Source of the DNA: Myxococcus stipitatus
GTDB taxonomy: Bacteria > Myxococcota > Myxococcia > Myxococcales > Myxococcaceae
Assembly: GCF_038561935.1 (NCBI RefSeq)
Contig: NZ_CP102770.1
Location: forward strand, 9,610,001 to 9,674,000
Length of the DNA stretch: 64,000 nt
Direction: 5' to 3'
Shown: piece after piece, positions 23,891-32,141 of the stretch
Position numbering within the stretch: position 1 is the stretch's first letter
Layout: each line of letters opens with the position of its first letter
Notes under the pieces: model-generated
Told to the model about the DNA's origin: nothing
Seen by the model: only the letters and a program-made list of their open reading frames with translations
The model's database searches: none
Made by a program: the position numbers and the translations under genes

Positions 23891-25186
23891 ATGCGCAGAC
23901 TGCTCCCGTCCTTGTGCCTCCTCGCGCTGCTCGGCGCCGGCTGCGACCGCATGCCGGAGGACCCCGTCTTCGTCTACGGCAACCTCCAACACCTGGATGG
24001 CTCGCCGTACGCCAATGTGCCGGTGGCGCTGGAGCGCAAGGCGTACTCGCGCGCCGTCTACGGGCCTCCGTCCTCCACGCCCGAGACCTTCACTCCCTAC
24101 GCGGAGTTCCAGAGCGACCAGCGCGGGGACTACGTGCTGGAGGTCCTCTCCGGCGATACCACCCACGACAACGTCGATGGCTTCACCGAGTACCGCTTCC
24201 GGGTCGCCGCGCCCCTGGAGCAGGGCCACGGGGTCTACACGTCGTTCCAGTTCTGGGATGACGCGGAGGTGCCCCCGCTGCGGCCCTGGGAGCCTCGGCT
24301 GGTGGTGGCCCCGGGACAGGAGGGCCCGGTGCTGAGCTTCGCCAAGGCGCCGCCTCCGCCCGCGAAGCCCTACTCCGCGAAGCTGCCCCAGATTCTCCTC
24401 CCCGGGAGTCTGGAGATGCAGGAGGTCGACTCGCTCCCGCCCTATCCGGTGGTGCAGCTCTCGGGAGCGGATGGGCTGCTCTGGGAGGCGCACGACCCCG
24501 CCTCGCCCTGGCAGCCCAATCCCTATCAACTGGAGGACTTTCCAGGTGTCGCGGCGCAGGTCCGCGCTGTGTCGATGGGCACCTGGATGTTCGAGCCCCT
24601 GGGCGGCAGCGACAGCAGCGTGGCCTTCCGCGTGGAGTGGCGCGGGCCGCGTGAGCCCCTCCCCCCTGGCACCGTGCGCCCCGTCAGCCGAGGCGCCGTG
24701 TGCTACCCGTCGCCGGCCGATGGCCCGTGTCCGTACACGGATGGCTCGCTGCGCTCCGTGCGGACGAAGCCGGAGTCGCGCGACTCGGGCGTGAGCGAGG
24801 TGGTGGTCTCCTGGGAGGACGCCGTGCGGCCTCGGCGCATCGTCCTGCGCAACCTGGAGGTCGTGCTGGGCTACGACCCGTCCATCCATGTCTTGTTGGA
24901 GGGCAGCATGGATGGCTCCACCTGGTCGCCACTCGCGGACGTGCTCCACCAGAACTTCGACCCTCAGTCCCTCTTCGGCATCTTCGTCAACATCGCCCTC
25001 GATGGGACGGAGGACGACAGTCCCTATGGAGACGCGCCGCTGGACGTGCTCCACCGGGCTCGCTTCTTCGATGTGCCGCTCGCGGGCGACAGGCCTGCCC
25101 GCCATGTCCGGCTGCGGGTGGAGTCTCAGGACAGGAGCCGGACGCTGCCCGTCTTCTCGCTCGCGGAGCTGTCCGTGTTCGAGTGA
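23891..25186 (+). CDS. Lipoprotein partner of the TonB-dependent receptor
   Basis: A 431-residue predicted lipoprotein (lipobox LGAGC, Cys18). Its start lies one base after the stop of the receptor gene, which implies joint expression and probably joint function at the cell surface, by analogy with receptor/lipoprotein pairs in nutrient import. The N-terminal ~90 residues resemble a regulatory-like beta-sandwich (FVYGNLQHLDGSPYANVPV). The C-terminal ~160 residues look like a discoidin/F5-8-type binding fold, with VLLEGSMDGSTWSPLAD and a final ARHVRLRVES strand. No catalytic motif is apparent. The family was not otherwise recognised. Confidence 0.75.
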   Translation: MRRLLPSLCLLALLGAGCDRMPEDPVFVYGNLQHLDGSPYANVPVALERKAYSRAVYGPPSSTPETFTPYAEFQSDQRGDYVLEVLSGDTTHDNVDGFTEYRFRVAAPLEQGHGVYTSFQFWDDAEVPPLRPWEPRLVVAPGQEGPVLSFAKAPPPPAKPYSAKLPQILLPGSLEMQEVDSLPPYPVVQLSGADGLLWEAHDPASPWQPNPYQLEDFPGVAAQVRAVSMGTWMFEPLGGSDSSVAFRVEWRGPREPLPPGTVRPVSRGAVCYPSPADGPCPYTDGSLRSVRTKPESRDSGVSEVVVSWEDAVRPRRIVLRNLEVVLGYDPSIHVLLEGSMDGSTWSPLADVLHQNFDPQSLFGIFVNIALDGTEDDSPYGDAPLDVLHRARFFDVPLAGDRPARHVRLRVESQDRSRTLPVFSLAELSVFE

Positions 25187-25291
25187 CGCGCGAGGGAGGC
25201 TCCTCAATCGCCCCGGGGTGCAGGTTGCTCCCTGGGGGACATGTGCGGACGTTCCGAGAGGAAGTCCACGGTGTCTTGAAGGAGCAGACCC

Positions 25292-25864
25292 TTGCCGACG
25301 AGTCCCTCGAAGAAGATGTCGTTGCTGACGGAGCCCGAAGCCCGGCTCGTGTTGTCCAGCTCGCCTCGCAACCTGGTGGAGCTGTCCGCGCGGGACCTGC
25401 GCGGCCGCATCCTGCGCGCGCGCAAGTTGATGCGGAAGTACCAGGACACCGCGAGGCGCCAGCGACGAGAGGCCCTGCGCAAGCGCACGCCGACCCGCTC
25501 CCGTCGCGCGGAGGGCAACGCGAACACGGTGCGCAAGGCGCTGTACTTCCAGCAGGCGCTGTCCCGGTTCGAGAAGCGGCTGGCCCTGGTCGAGCGCCAG
25601 GAGGCTCGGGCGGCAGCGCTCGCCAAGCGGAAGATGGCGAAGCCTCGCAGGGCGGTGCGGACGAAGCGGGCCACCACGGGCCGCAAGCCCGTGCGCAGGA
25701 CTCGGACGGCGGGGAAGACGGCGACGGCGTCTCAGCGGAGCATGAAGGCGCAGCGTCGCAAGGGCGGCGCGCGCAAGCAGCAGGGCTTCGCCGCGGTTCG
25801 ACGCAACTCCCATGTCGTTGCTCGCAACCGTCGGACCCAGGCTCGGAAGGACTCCCGGCGCTGA
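25292..25864 (+). CDS. Highly basic histone-like protein of unknown function
   Basis: A 190-residue protein dominated by Arg, Lys, Ala and Gln, with no signal peptide. A TTG start at 25292 is chosen because AAGGAG ends seven bases upstream; the alternative ATG at 25316 lacks a comparable site. Residues about 1-110 predict as helical with an RRILRARKL-type amphipathic character, and the C-terminal 80 residues are a disordered, Arg/Lys-rich tail similar to histone H1-like or other nucleic-acid-condensing tails. DNA or RNA binding is an inference from composition only. It is followed closely by a possible micro-ORF. Confidence 0.7.
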   Translation: MPTSPSKKMSLLTEPEARLVLSSSPRNLVELSARDLRGRILRARKLMRKYQDTARRQRREALRKRTPTRSRRAEGNANTVRKALYFQQALSRFEKRLALVERQEARAAALAKRKMAKPRRAVRTKRATTGRKPVRRTRTAGKTATASQRSMKAQRRKGGARKQQGFAAVRRNSHVVARNRRTQARKDSRR

Positions 25865-25908
25865 GGCCCGCGCGGGCGGGGGACGAGGACAAGGAGCAGG
25901 TCTCGAAG

Positions 25909-26064
25909 GTGCTGCGCGAGCGCCAGGCGGCCGAGCGTCAGCGGCTCAGCCAGGCAGGGCCCTCGGCGCATGTCGTTGGCGTGCGGGAGGCGAATCACGA
26001 CTTCTTCATCACCCACTCGGACACCGGAGTGCCCGAGCGGAGCGCGTTCCTTCGCACCCCCTGA
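25909..26064 (+). CDS. Possible small protein (51 residues)
   Basis: A short open frame after the basic protein, starting at GTG 25909 with AAGGAG twelve bases before it (longer than ideal). The C-terminal part, HDFFITHSDTGVPERSAF, is not low-complexity, and codon third positions stay GC-rich, which argues for coding. No family is recognised. It could also be the decayed end of a longer gene. Confidence 0.35.
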   Translation: MLRERQAAERQRLSQAGPSAHVVGVREANHDFFITHSDTGVPERSAFLRTP

Positions 26065-26077
26065 GCCACGGCCGCGT

Positions 26078-28663
26078 TCAAGCTCGCTTCGTGCGCGTCA
26101 GCGCGAGGAGTCCCGCGAGCACCAGCATCAGCCACACCGCCATCGCACCGGGGCCCGTGGCGTTGCAGCCACCGCCTCCACCGACGAGCGGCTGCTCCAC
26201 CGGGCCTGCGTCCGGCTCGCCGGAGCCCGCGTCGTGGCCTGCGTCCGGGGTCCCCGCATCGGGCTCACCTGGGCCCGCATCGGGCGGCTTCGACAGCGTG
26301 CTCTCGTCCAGGTACGCGCCACACGCGGGGTCCGCCGCTCCGTCCGCGCGATGCGCCAGGGCCAGCGCATACGCTCCCGCGCCGAAGCCCACCATGGGCG
26401 CGTTGAACTTGTACGCGCCGCTCTGCTCGTCATAGGTCTCCGCCACCGCGAGGTAGTTCTTCAGCGACTGGTCGGTCACCCACTTCAGCACCCGGTCCGC
26501 GCGCGCCGGGTCTCCCGCCATCCGCTTCGCCATCGCGCCTCGAAGGCTGACGATGACCCACTCCGCGCTGTCGTACTCGCTGCCCCACGGGCTCATGTCC
26601 GCCCAGCCCGTGTGGTCGTAGCGGTCATCGTTCCGAGACCATCCCGCGCCCGCCGGTGACGACAGTCGCAGGTCGAGCCCGCGAAGCGTCTCACGAGCAA
26701 TCTTCCCCGTCGGGTCGAACAGGCCCATGGCGAACGCGTCGAACACCGCCGTGTCCCAGTAGCCGCGTCCGGACCGCAGCTCCTCCAGGTTGGAGGCCAG
26801 CATGAAGCTGTGGTCCGTGAGCTTCTCCGCCATCGCGCGGCGGATGGACTCACCGGCGGCGCGGTAGCGAGTCGCTCGCGTGGAGTCCCCTACGCGCTCG
26901 GCGAGCACCGCCGCGTCGCACAGGCCCCGCGCCGCGGTCAGGCTGGTGTACGTCCACGCGCGCTGACGCCCGTTCCAGTGGGTCTCCCAGATGGACGAGT
27001 CCGGACGGATGAGCCCCGTCTCCGGGTCGATGAGCGCCACCAGCGAGTCCGCGACCTTCGTCGAGACGGTGGGCCAGGTCTGGTTCACCAGGGAGAGGTC
27101 GCCCGTGGTGCGCTCGTAGTGCCGCAATGCCCAGAGGAACAGGCCGAAGCCATCGAACTCCAGGTTGGGTCCCGACTCGTTGAAGTCCGTCTCCTCCACG
27201 CCGAAGCCGTGGTAGCGCGTGAGGGTGATGAGGTACGGCGGCATGCTGTAGGGCTGGAGTTCGCGCCAGTGTTGGAACCGGCCGCTGTCCGCGTTCAGGT
27301 AGTACGACAGGGCCTCACGGGCATCGCTTCGCATGCCCAGGGTGGCCATCGCCGCCGCCGCGTAGGCGCCATCTCGAATCCAGGCATAGGTCCACTGTCC
27401 AGGAGGCAGGCTGGCCAGCACCGCGCCCTTGCCCGCGTGTTTCACCAGGCCCGGCAGCGCGGCGGGTGCGCCGTTCGGCGCCTTGAAGCGCGTCAGGCGA
27501 GGCTCTCCGTCGCGGCTCAGGGAATCGCGCAGGAAGGTCTCTGCTTCGCGGACCTGGGCCATGTGCAGCACCACGGCGGAGTGACGCACCAGCGTCTCTT
27601 CGTCCGGCGCCGTGCCCGAAGGGACCTTCACCGTGTCCGTCTGGAAGGACGCCCAGCGCGCCACCTCCGCGTCAACGAGGGCCTTCGCGCTGGAGGTGCC
27701 GACATAGTCGGAGAGCCATTGCCGCGCCGTGGCCATGCCGTCCGGGTTCCCCAGATGCACGAAGGCCACGCCCGCCCACTTCTCGGAGCCCGCCGCGATG
27801 TCACCCAGGTTGAACTGATACGCGGAGGCCCAACCAGTCTGCGCGGAGGGCGCGGCCGTGAAGTCTCGCAGGTCCTGCTGGCCGCCGTTCCGCACGGTGA
27901 TGAACCCATTGCCGGCCCCCGAGTCACCCGAGGTCCACGCGGCCTTGCGAGTCACCGCGCCCAAGGGACGCCCCACGACGACGCCCGCGAAGCCCTTCTC
28001 GACGAAGTCCTCGCCGTGCACCTCGACGGTCTCCCCGTTCTCGTCCAGCTCCGACATGACGCCGGGGCGGCCGAAGCCCAGGTGGAAGTTGTGGAGGGAG
28101 AACACGCTGACGCCCGTGGAGGTGGACGCGCCGGTGTTGCGCACGCGCAGCGCCATCACGAAGGCGGCGTGGGGCACGGCTTGAGGCGCGAAGACATACG
28201 TCGTGACCTCCAGCGGTCCCACGCGTTGGACGAGGGTGGCCAGACCCGTGCCGCCTGTCCTTCCGGGAGCCCAAGGGGCGTAGCCACTGGCATCCAGGTC
28301 CGCGGCCTGGGTGTTCAGCCAGCGCTGTGTGCCCTCGGAGCGCAGGCCGAAGAACGCGTCGAACAAGACGTCACGCGAGTGCACGACGCGAGGTTGGCCG
28401 CGCACGAAGACGTCATTGCCCAGTGCGTCGATGACGGGTTCTTCGGTGGCGAAGAGGTGCTCGCGGAAGTGCGAGACCTTCTTCTCCTCCAGGTCCAGCA
28501 TCACCGCGCCGTGCCCGTTGGACGACGCCAGCTTCAAGAACGTGCGTCGAACAGCCACCTCCGCCCGAGCCTCCGGCGACAGGCCCCACAGCAGGGACAC
28601 CAGGAGGAGCGCGACGCTCGAAGTCACCCGGCCACGGCGGCACAGCAAGGGGAAGCGCATCAT
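26078..28663 (-). CDS. Secreted GH15 glucoamylase-like enzyme with MYXO-CTERM-like anchor
   Basis: An 861-residue secreted glycoside hydrolase of family 15 type. The start ATG is at 28663 (a second ATG follows at once), with a signal peptide of about 34 residues ending EARA. An N-terminal beta-sandwich (about 35-330) precedes an alpha/alpha barrel with WTYAWIRDGAY (about residue 430), a candidate acid/base glutamate in SSIWETHWNGR and a second in SEYDSAEW. The C-terminus has PDAG linker repeats, then GGGGCNATG, a hydrophobic span and a basic RTKRA end. This resembles the MYXO-CTERM sorting signal processed by myxosortase. Likely substrates are alpha-glucans or trehalose-type glycosides. Confidence 0.87.
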   Translation of the reverse strand: MMRFPLLCRRGRVTSSVALLLVSLLWGLSPEARAEVAVRRTFLKLASSNGHGAVMLDLEEKKVSHFREHLFATEEPVIDALGNDVFVRGQPRVVHSRDVLFDAFFGLRSEGTQRWLNTQAADLDASGYAPWAPGRTGGTGLATLVQRVGPLEVTTYVFAPQAVPHAAFVMALRVRNTGASTSTGVSVFSLHNFHLGFGRPGVMSELDENGETVEVHGEDFVEKGFAGVVVGRPLGAVTRKAAWTSGDSGAGNGFITVRNGGQQDLRDFTAAPSAQTGWASAYQFNLGDIAAGSEKWAGVAFVHLGNPDGMATARQWLSDYVGTSSAKALVDAEVARWASFQTDTVKVPSGTAPDEETLVRHSAVVLHMAQVREAETFLRDSLSRDGEPRLTRFKAPNGAPAALPGLVKHAGKGAVLASLPPGQWTYAWIRDGAYAAAAMATLGMRSDAREALSYYLNADSGRFQHWRELQPYSMPPYLITLTRYHGFGVEETDFNESGPNLEFDGFGLFLWALRHYERTTGDLSLVNQTWPTVSTKVADSLVALIDPETGLIRPDSSIWETHWNGRQRAWTYTSLTAARGLCDAAVLAERVGDSTRATRYRAAGESIRRAMAEKLTDHSFMLASNLEELRSGRGYWDTAVFDAFAMGLFDPTGKIARETLRGLDLRLSSPAGAGWSRNDDRYDHTGWADMSPWGSEYDSAEWVIVSLRGAMAKRMAGDPARADRVLKWVTDQSLKNYLAVAETYDEQSGAYKFNAPMVGFGAGAYALALAHRADGAADPACGAYLDESTLSKPPDAGPGEPDAGTPDAGHDAGSGEPDAGPVEQPLVGGGGGCNATGPGAMAVWLMLVLAGLLALTRTKRA

Positions 28664-28677
28664 GCGGCGGATTCTGA

Positions 28678-28707
28678 TGTGCTTTCGCCAACGGTGACCA
28701 GTCTTCG
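28678..28707 (+). repeat. 30-bp direct repeat, copy 1
   Basis: This copy begins TGTGCTTTCGCCAACGGTGA and matches copy 2 at 29251 in 29 of 30 positions. It sits 15-44 bp upstream of the GH15 start, inside its probable leader. Confidence 0.85.
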
Positions 28708-28820
28708 GTAGGCCGCGCCAACGCTTTCCGGGGTCAAGTTGACTCCACCGCCCTCGACCTTGAACCAGTTACCCAGGTTACCGCCCTCCTCGATGGCTCC
28801 TCCCATCACAGCCTGCTGAG

Positions 28821-29234
28821 ATGCGAATCATGCGCAAGGCCCTGAGCATGGTGGGGTTCATCGCGGTACTTCATGGCTGCACGGCGCCCTCCGCGACCTG
28901 GAATGGCGTGGTGCATTGGCCCGATGAGGCTTCCTCCCAAACGCTGGTCGAGCCCCTCGAAGCAGGCGCGGCGCTCGCCGCCGCGGGAGCCATCCGAGAG
29001 GTGGTGAGCCACACCCCCTTCCCCAACCTCTTCACGGGCTGCTCGAGCCCAGAGCAGGATTTGGATGTCTCTGTCTTCGCGGACCAGACACCTGACTTGT
29101 ATTTCGTCGTCGTGGAGCAGCGCTTCGACAGATGCGGTGGTCCGCGTGGACGCGTTCTCGATTGGTGGGAGATCTACGCTGTCACAGCACAAGGCGTTGT
29201 CGTCGCCAAGGCGCCTGCACCCACTCAGCCCTGA
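28821..29234 (+). CDS. Small hypothetical lipoprotein, bracketed by a direct repeat
   Basis: A 137-residue predicted lipoprotein (lipobox LHGC, Cys20). The mature part is acidic-neutral with two conserved-looking Cys (in LFTGCSSPEQ and RFDRCGGP) that could form a disulfide, and Trp-rich segments (TWNGVVHWPD, RVLDWWEIYAV). No known domain is recognised. It is transcribed away from the GH15 gene and is enclosed by two copies of a 30-bp direct repeat (28678 and 29251), so it may have arrived as an inserted or duplicated segment. ATG at 28821 is used, though ATG at 28830 is possible and neither has a clear ribosome-binding site. Confidence 0.7.
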   Translation: MRIMRKALSMVGFIAVLHGCTAPSATWNGVVHWPDEASSQTLVEPLEAGAALAAAGAIREVVSHTPFPNLFTGCSSPEQDLDVSVFADQTPDLYFVVVEQRFDRCGGPRGRVLDWWEIYAVTAQGVVVAKAPAPTQP

Positions 29235-29250
29235 GCTTCGCTCTCTTCGG

Positions 29251-29280
29251 TGTGCTTTCGCCAACGGTGACCCGTCTTCG
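29251..29280 (+). repeat. 30-bp direct repeat, copy 2
   Basis: Same orientation as copy 1 at 28678-28707, with a single mismatch (A to C). It lies just after the small lipoprotein gene and its end runs into the terminator hairpin at 29279. Confidence 0.85.
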
Positions 29281-29301
29281 CCTCGCCGGAGGCGTGATTT
29301 T
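29279..29301 (+). terminator. Rho-independent terminator after small lipoprotein gene
   Basis: CGCCTC and GAGGCG form a perfect 6-bp stem with a GCCG loop, followed by TGATTTT. Confidence 0.65.
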
Positions 29302-29378
29302 CAGACTAATCTGATCTGACAGACTCAATGGCAATCTCCATCCCGAGCGAGTGAATGACGTTCGCAGCAGGAGGTCCC

Positions 29379-32132
29379 ATGTCGGTCGTCCGAAGGGTGC
29401 TGGTCTCGTTGTTGCCGTGCCTGGTGCTGGCCGCGAGCGCTTCCTGGGCTCAAACCTCCAGCGGATTCGTGAACTGGGAGCATCCCCATGTCCACCCCCT
29501 GGAGCTGACGCCAGACGGCTCTCGCCTCCTGGCCGTCAACACCGCGGACAACCGGCTGCTGGTGTTCTCCCTCTCCAGCGGCACGCCCGTCCTCACCGCG
29601 TCCATCCCCGTAGGACTCGACCCCGTGTCCGTGCGCGCTCGAAGCAACACCGAGGCCTGGGTCGTCAACCACGTCTCCGACAGCGTCAGCATCGTCGACC
29701 TCACCACCTCCAACGTGAAGGCCACCGTCCCCACCGACGATGAGCCCGCGGACGTCGTCTTCGCCGGCACACCCCAACGCGCCTTCATCTCCTGCTCGCA
29801 GGTCAATCGCATCCTCGTCGTCGACCCCTCCAATCCCCTCGCCACGCCCACGCGCCTGTCCCTGCAAGGCGAGGAGCCTCGCGCGCTCGCCGTCAACGCC
29901 GCGGGCACCCAGGTCTATGTGGCCTTCTTCGAGTCCGGCAATCGCACCACCGTGCTCGGTGGCGGCAACGCCATGGGCAGCGGCGGCTTTCCCCCCAACG
30001 TCGTGAGCAACAGCGCGGGCCCCTACGGCGGCGTCAACCCTCCGCCCAACTCGGGCAGCGCCTTCAACCCACCCAAGAAGACGGGCAACCCCGCGCCGCC
30101 CCCCGTCGGCCTCATCGTGAAGAAGGACCCCAGCGGCCGCTGGCTGGATGACAACCGGGGCGACTGGACCCGCTTCGTCTCAGGCTCCAGCGCCGCCTCC
30201 TCGGGACGCCGCACCGGCTGGGACCTGCCCGACCGGGACCTCGCCATCATCAACGCGTCCACGCTCGCCATCACCTACGCCAGCGGACTGATGAACCTGG
30301 ACATGGCCCTGTCCGTCCACCCCGGAGGCCGCGTCGTCGTCGTCGGCACCGACGCCACGAACGAGGTCCGCTTCGAGCCCAACCTCAAGGGCCGCTTCCT
30401 CCGCGTCCTCGCCGCCTCCGTCGACCCCGCCAATCCCTCCACCGTCGCCCGCTTCGACCTCAACCCCCACCTCACATACACCACGCCCTCACTGCCCCAG
30501 GCCACGCGAGACCTGGCGCTCGGAGACCCGCGCGGCATCGCCTGGAACACCGCGGGCACTCGCGCCTACGTGACAGGCATGGGCTCCAACAACGTCGCCG
30601 TGATGGACGACACCGGCGCCCGCATCACCCAAATCAACGTCGGCGAAGGCCCCACCGGCGTCGTCCTCTCGGGCCCCCGCCTCTACGTGCTCAACAAGTT
30701 CGCGGCCAGCCTGTCCGTCGTGGACACCTCCTCGAACACCGAGCTCTTCCGCGTGCCGTTCTTCGACCCCACCCCCATCGCCATCAAGGCCGGGCGCCCT
30801 CACCTCTATGACACACACAAGAGCTCGGGCCTGGGCCACATCGCCTGTGCGTCGTGTCACATCGACGGACGGCTCGACCGGCTCGCGTGGGACCTGGGAG
30901 ACCCTTCCGGAAACATGAAGGCCGTCACCGGACAGAACCTGGGCATGGGCATCCCCGGACTCACGGCGGGCTTCCAGTCGTGGCACACGATGAAGGGCCC
31001 CATCACCACGCAGACGCTCCAGGACATCATCGGCAAGGAGCCGCTGCACTGGCGCGGAGACCGCGCGGGCCTGGAGGAGTTCAACGACGCCTTCCAGAGC
31101 CTCCAAGGAGACGACACCCTCCTCACCCTGGTGGAGATGCAGCAGTTCGAGGACTTCCTCGCCACGCTCACCTTCCCACCCAATCCCTTCCGCAACCTCG
31201 ACAACTCCCTGCCCACCAGCCTGCCCCTGCCCGGCCACTTCACCACCGGCCGCTTCGGCACGGCCGGACAACCCCTCCCCAACGGGAACGCGGTCAACGG
31301 CCTGCGCATCTACCGTCCGCCGCGCCTCCTCGACTCGGGCCGCTTCGCCTGCGCAACGTGCCACACCCTGCCCACGGGCATGGGCGCGGACGTGCTGTGG
31401 AATGGCAACCAGTTCGTCCCCTTCGCCGGAGGCCCCAGCGGCGAGCGCCACACGGGCCTCATCTCCGTGGACGGGTTCTCGAACGTGACGATGAAGATCT
31501 CCCAGCTGCGCAACCTCTACGAGAAGGTCGGCATGGAGTTCACCCAGACGTCGAACCTCGCGGGCTTCGGCTTCTCGCATGACGGCGGCGTGGACTCGAT
31601 TGCGCGCTTCCTCACCCTGCCCGTGTTCACCCTCCAGAGCGACCAGGAGGTGGCCGACATGGTGGCCTTCATGCTGGCCTTCTCCGGCTCGGACCTGCCC
31701 AAGGGCACGAACACCACCGTCGCCGAGCCCCCCGGCCCCGACAGCCAGGACACCCACGCGGCCGTCGGCAAGCAGGTGACGTTGACCTCGGCGAGCCCCA
31801 CGTCCGCGCAGACGACCACCCTGACCACCTTCCTCTCCCTGGCCGACACCGGCAAGGTGGGCGTGGTGGTGAAGGGCCTCCAAGGCGGCCTCGCGCGAGG
31901 ATTCACATACATGGGCGGCGGCCTGTTCCAGACCGACCGCGCGGCGGAGACGGTCACCGCGTCCCTGCTGCAAACCCTCGCACGGGCCGGAAGCGAGCTG
32001 ACCTACACCGTGGTGCCCAAGGGCTCCGAGGTCCGCATCGGCATCGACCGCGACCTGGACGGAGCACTGGACCGCGATGAGCTGGACCGGGGCACGCGCC
32101 CCGATGACCCGGCCAGCCGCTTCACGCCTTGA
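29379..32132 (+). CDS. YncE-like beta-propeller fused to a diheme c-type domain
   Basis: A 917-residue exported protein. ATG at 29379 follows AGGAGG and starts a Sec signal peptide (about 1-25). Residues about 35-480 form a seven-bladed YncE/NHL-like propeller, with repeats such as LLAVNTADNRLLVFSLS and AWVVNHVSDSVSIVDL and a Pro/Asn-rich insertion near residue 205-245. The C-terminal half is a di-heme oxidoreductase-like domain with C490-AS-C493-H494 and C658-AT-C661-H662. A final ~110 residues after GTNTTVAEPPGP are repeat-like and end near a Ca-binding-like DRDLDGALDRDE. The overall layout matches periplasmic proteins that bind a ligand on a propeller and pass electrons to hemes. Confidence 0.85.
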   Translation: MSVVRRVLVSLLPCLVLAASASWAQTSSGFVNWEHPHVHPLELTPDGSRLLAVNTADNRLLVFSLSSGTPVLTASIPVGLDPVSVRARSNTEAWVVNHVSDSVSIVDLTTSNVKATVPTDDEPADVVFAGTPQRAFISCSQVNRILVVDPSNPLATPTRLSLQGEEPRALAVNAAGTQVYVAFFESGNRTTVLGGGNAMGSGGFPPNVVSNSAGPYGGVNPPPNSGSAFNPPKKTGNPAPPPVGLIVKKDPSGRWLDDNRGDWTRFVSGSSAASSGRRTGWDLPDRDLAIINASTLAITYASGLMNLDMALSVHPGGRVVVVGTDATNEVRFEPNLKGRFLRVLAASVDPANPSTVARFDLNPHLTYTTPSLPQATRDLALGDPRGIAWNTAGTRAYVTGMGSNNVAVMDDTGARITQINVGEGPTGVVLSGPRLYVLNKFAASLSVVDTSSNTELFRVPFFDPTPIAIKAGRPHLYDTHKSSGLGHIACASCHIDGRLDRLAWDLGDPSGNMKAVTGQNLGMGIPGLTAGFQSWHTMKGPITTQTLQDIIGKEPLHWRGDRAGLEEFNDAFQSLQGDDTLLTLVEMQQFEDFLATLTFPPNPFRNLDNSLPTSLPLPGHFTTGRFGTAGQPLPNGNAVNGLRIYRPPRLLDSGRFACATCHTLPTGMGADVLWNGNQFVPFAGGPSGERHTGLISVDGFSNVTMKISQLRNLYEKVGMEFTQTSNLAGFGFSHDGGVDSIARFLTLPVFTLQSDQEVADMVAFMLAFSGSDLPKGTNTTVAEPPGPDSQDTHAAVGKQVTLTSASPTSAQTTTLTTFLSLADTGKVGVVVKGLQGGLARGFTYMGGGLFQTDRAAETVTASLLQTLARAGSELTYTVVPKGSEVRIGIDRDLDGALDRDELDRGTRPDDPASRFTP

Positions 32133-32141
32133 GCCGCGTGC

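Noticed and set aside
28768-28782. Two GTTACC hexamers nine bases apart before the small lipoprotein gene
   Set aside because: Too short to call a regulator site without conservation or a known binding motif.
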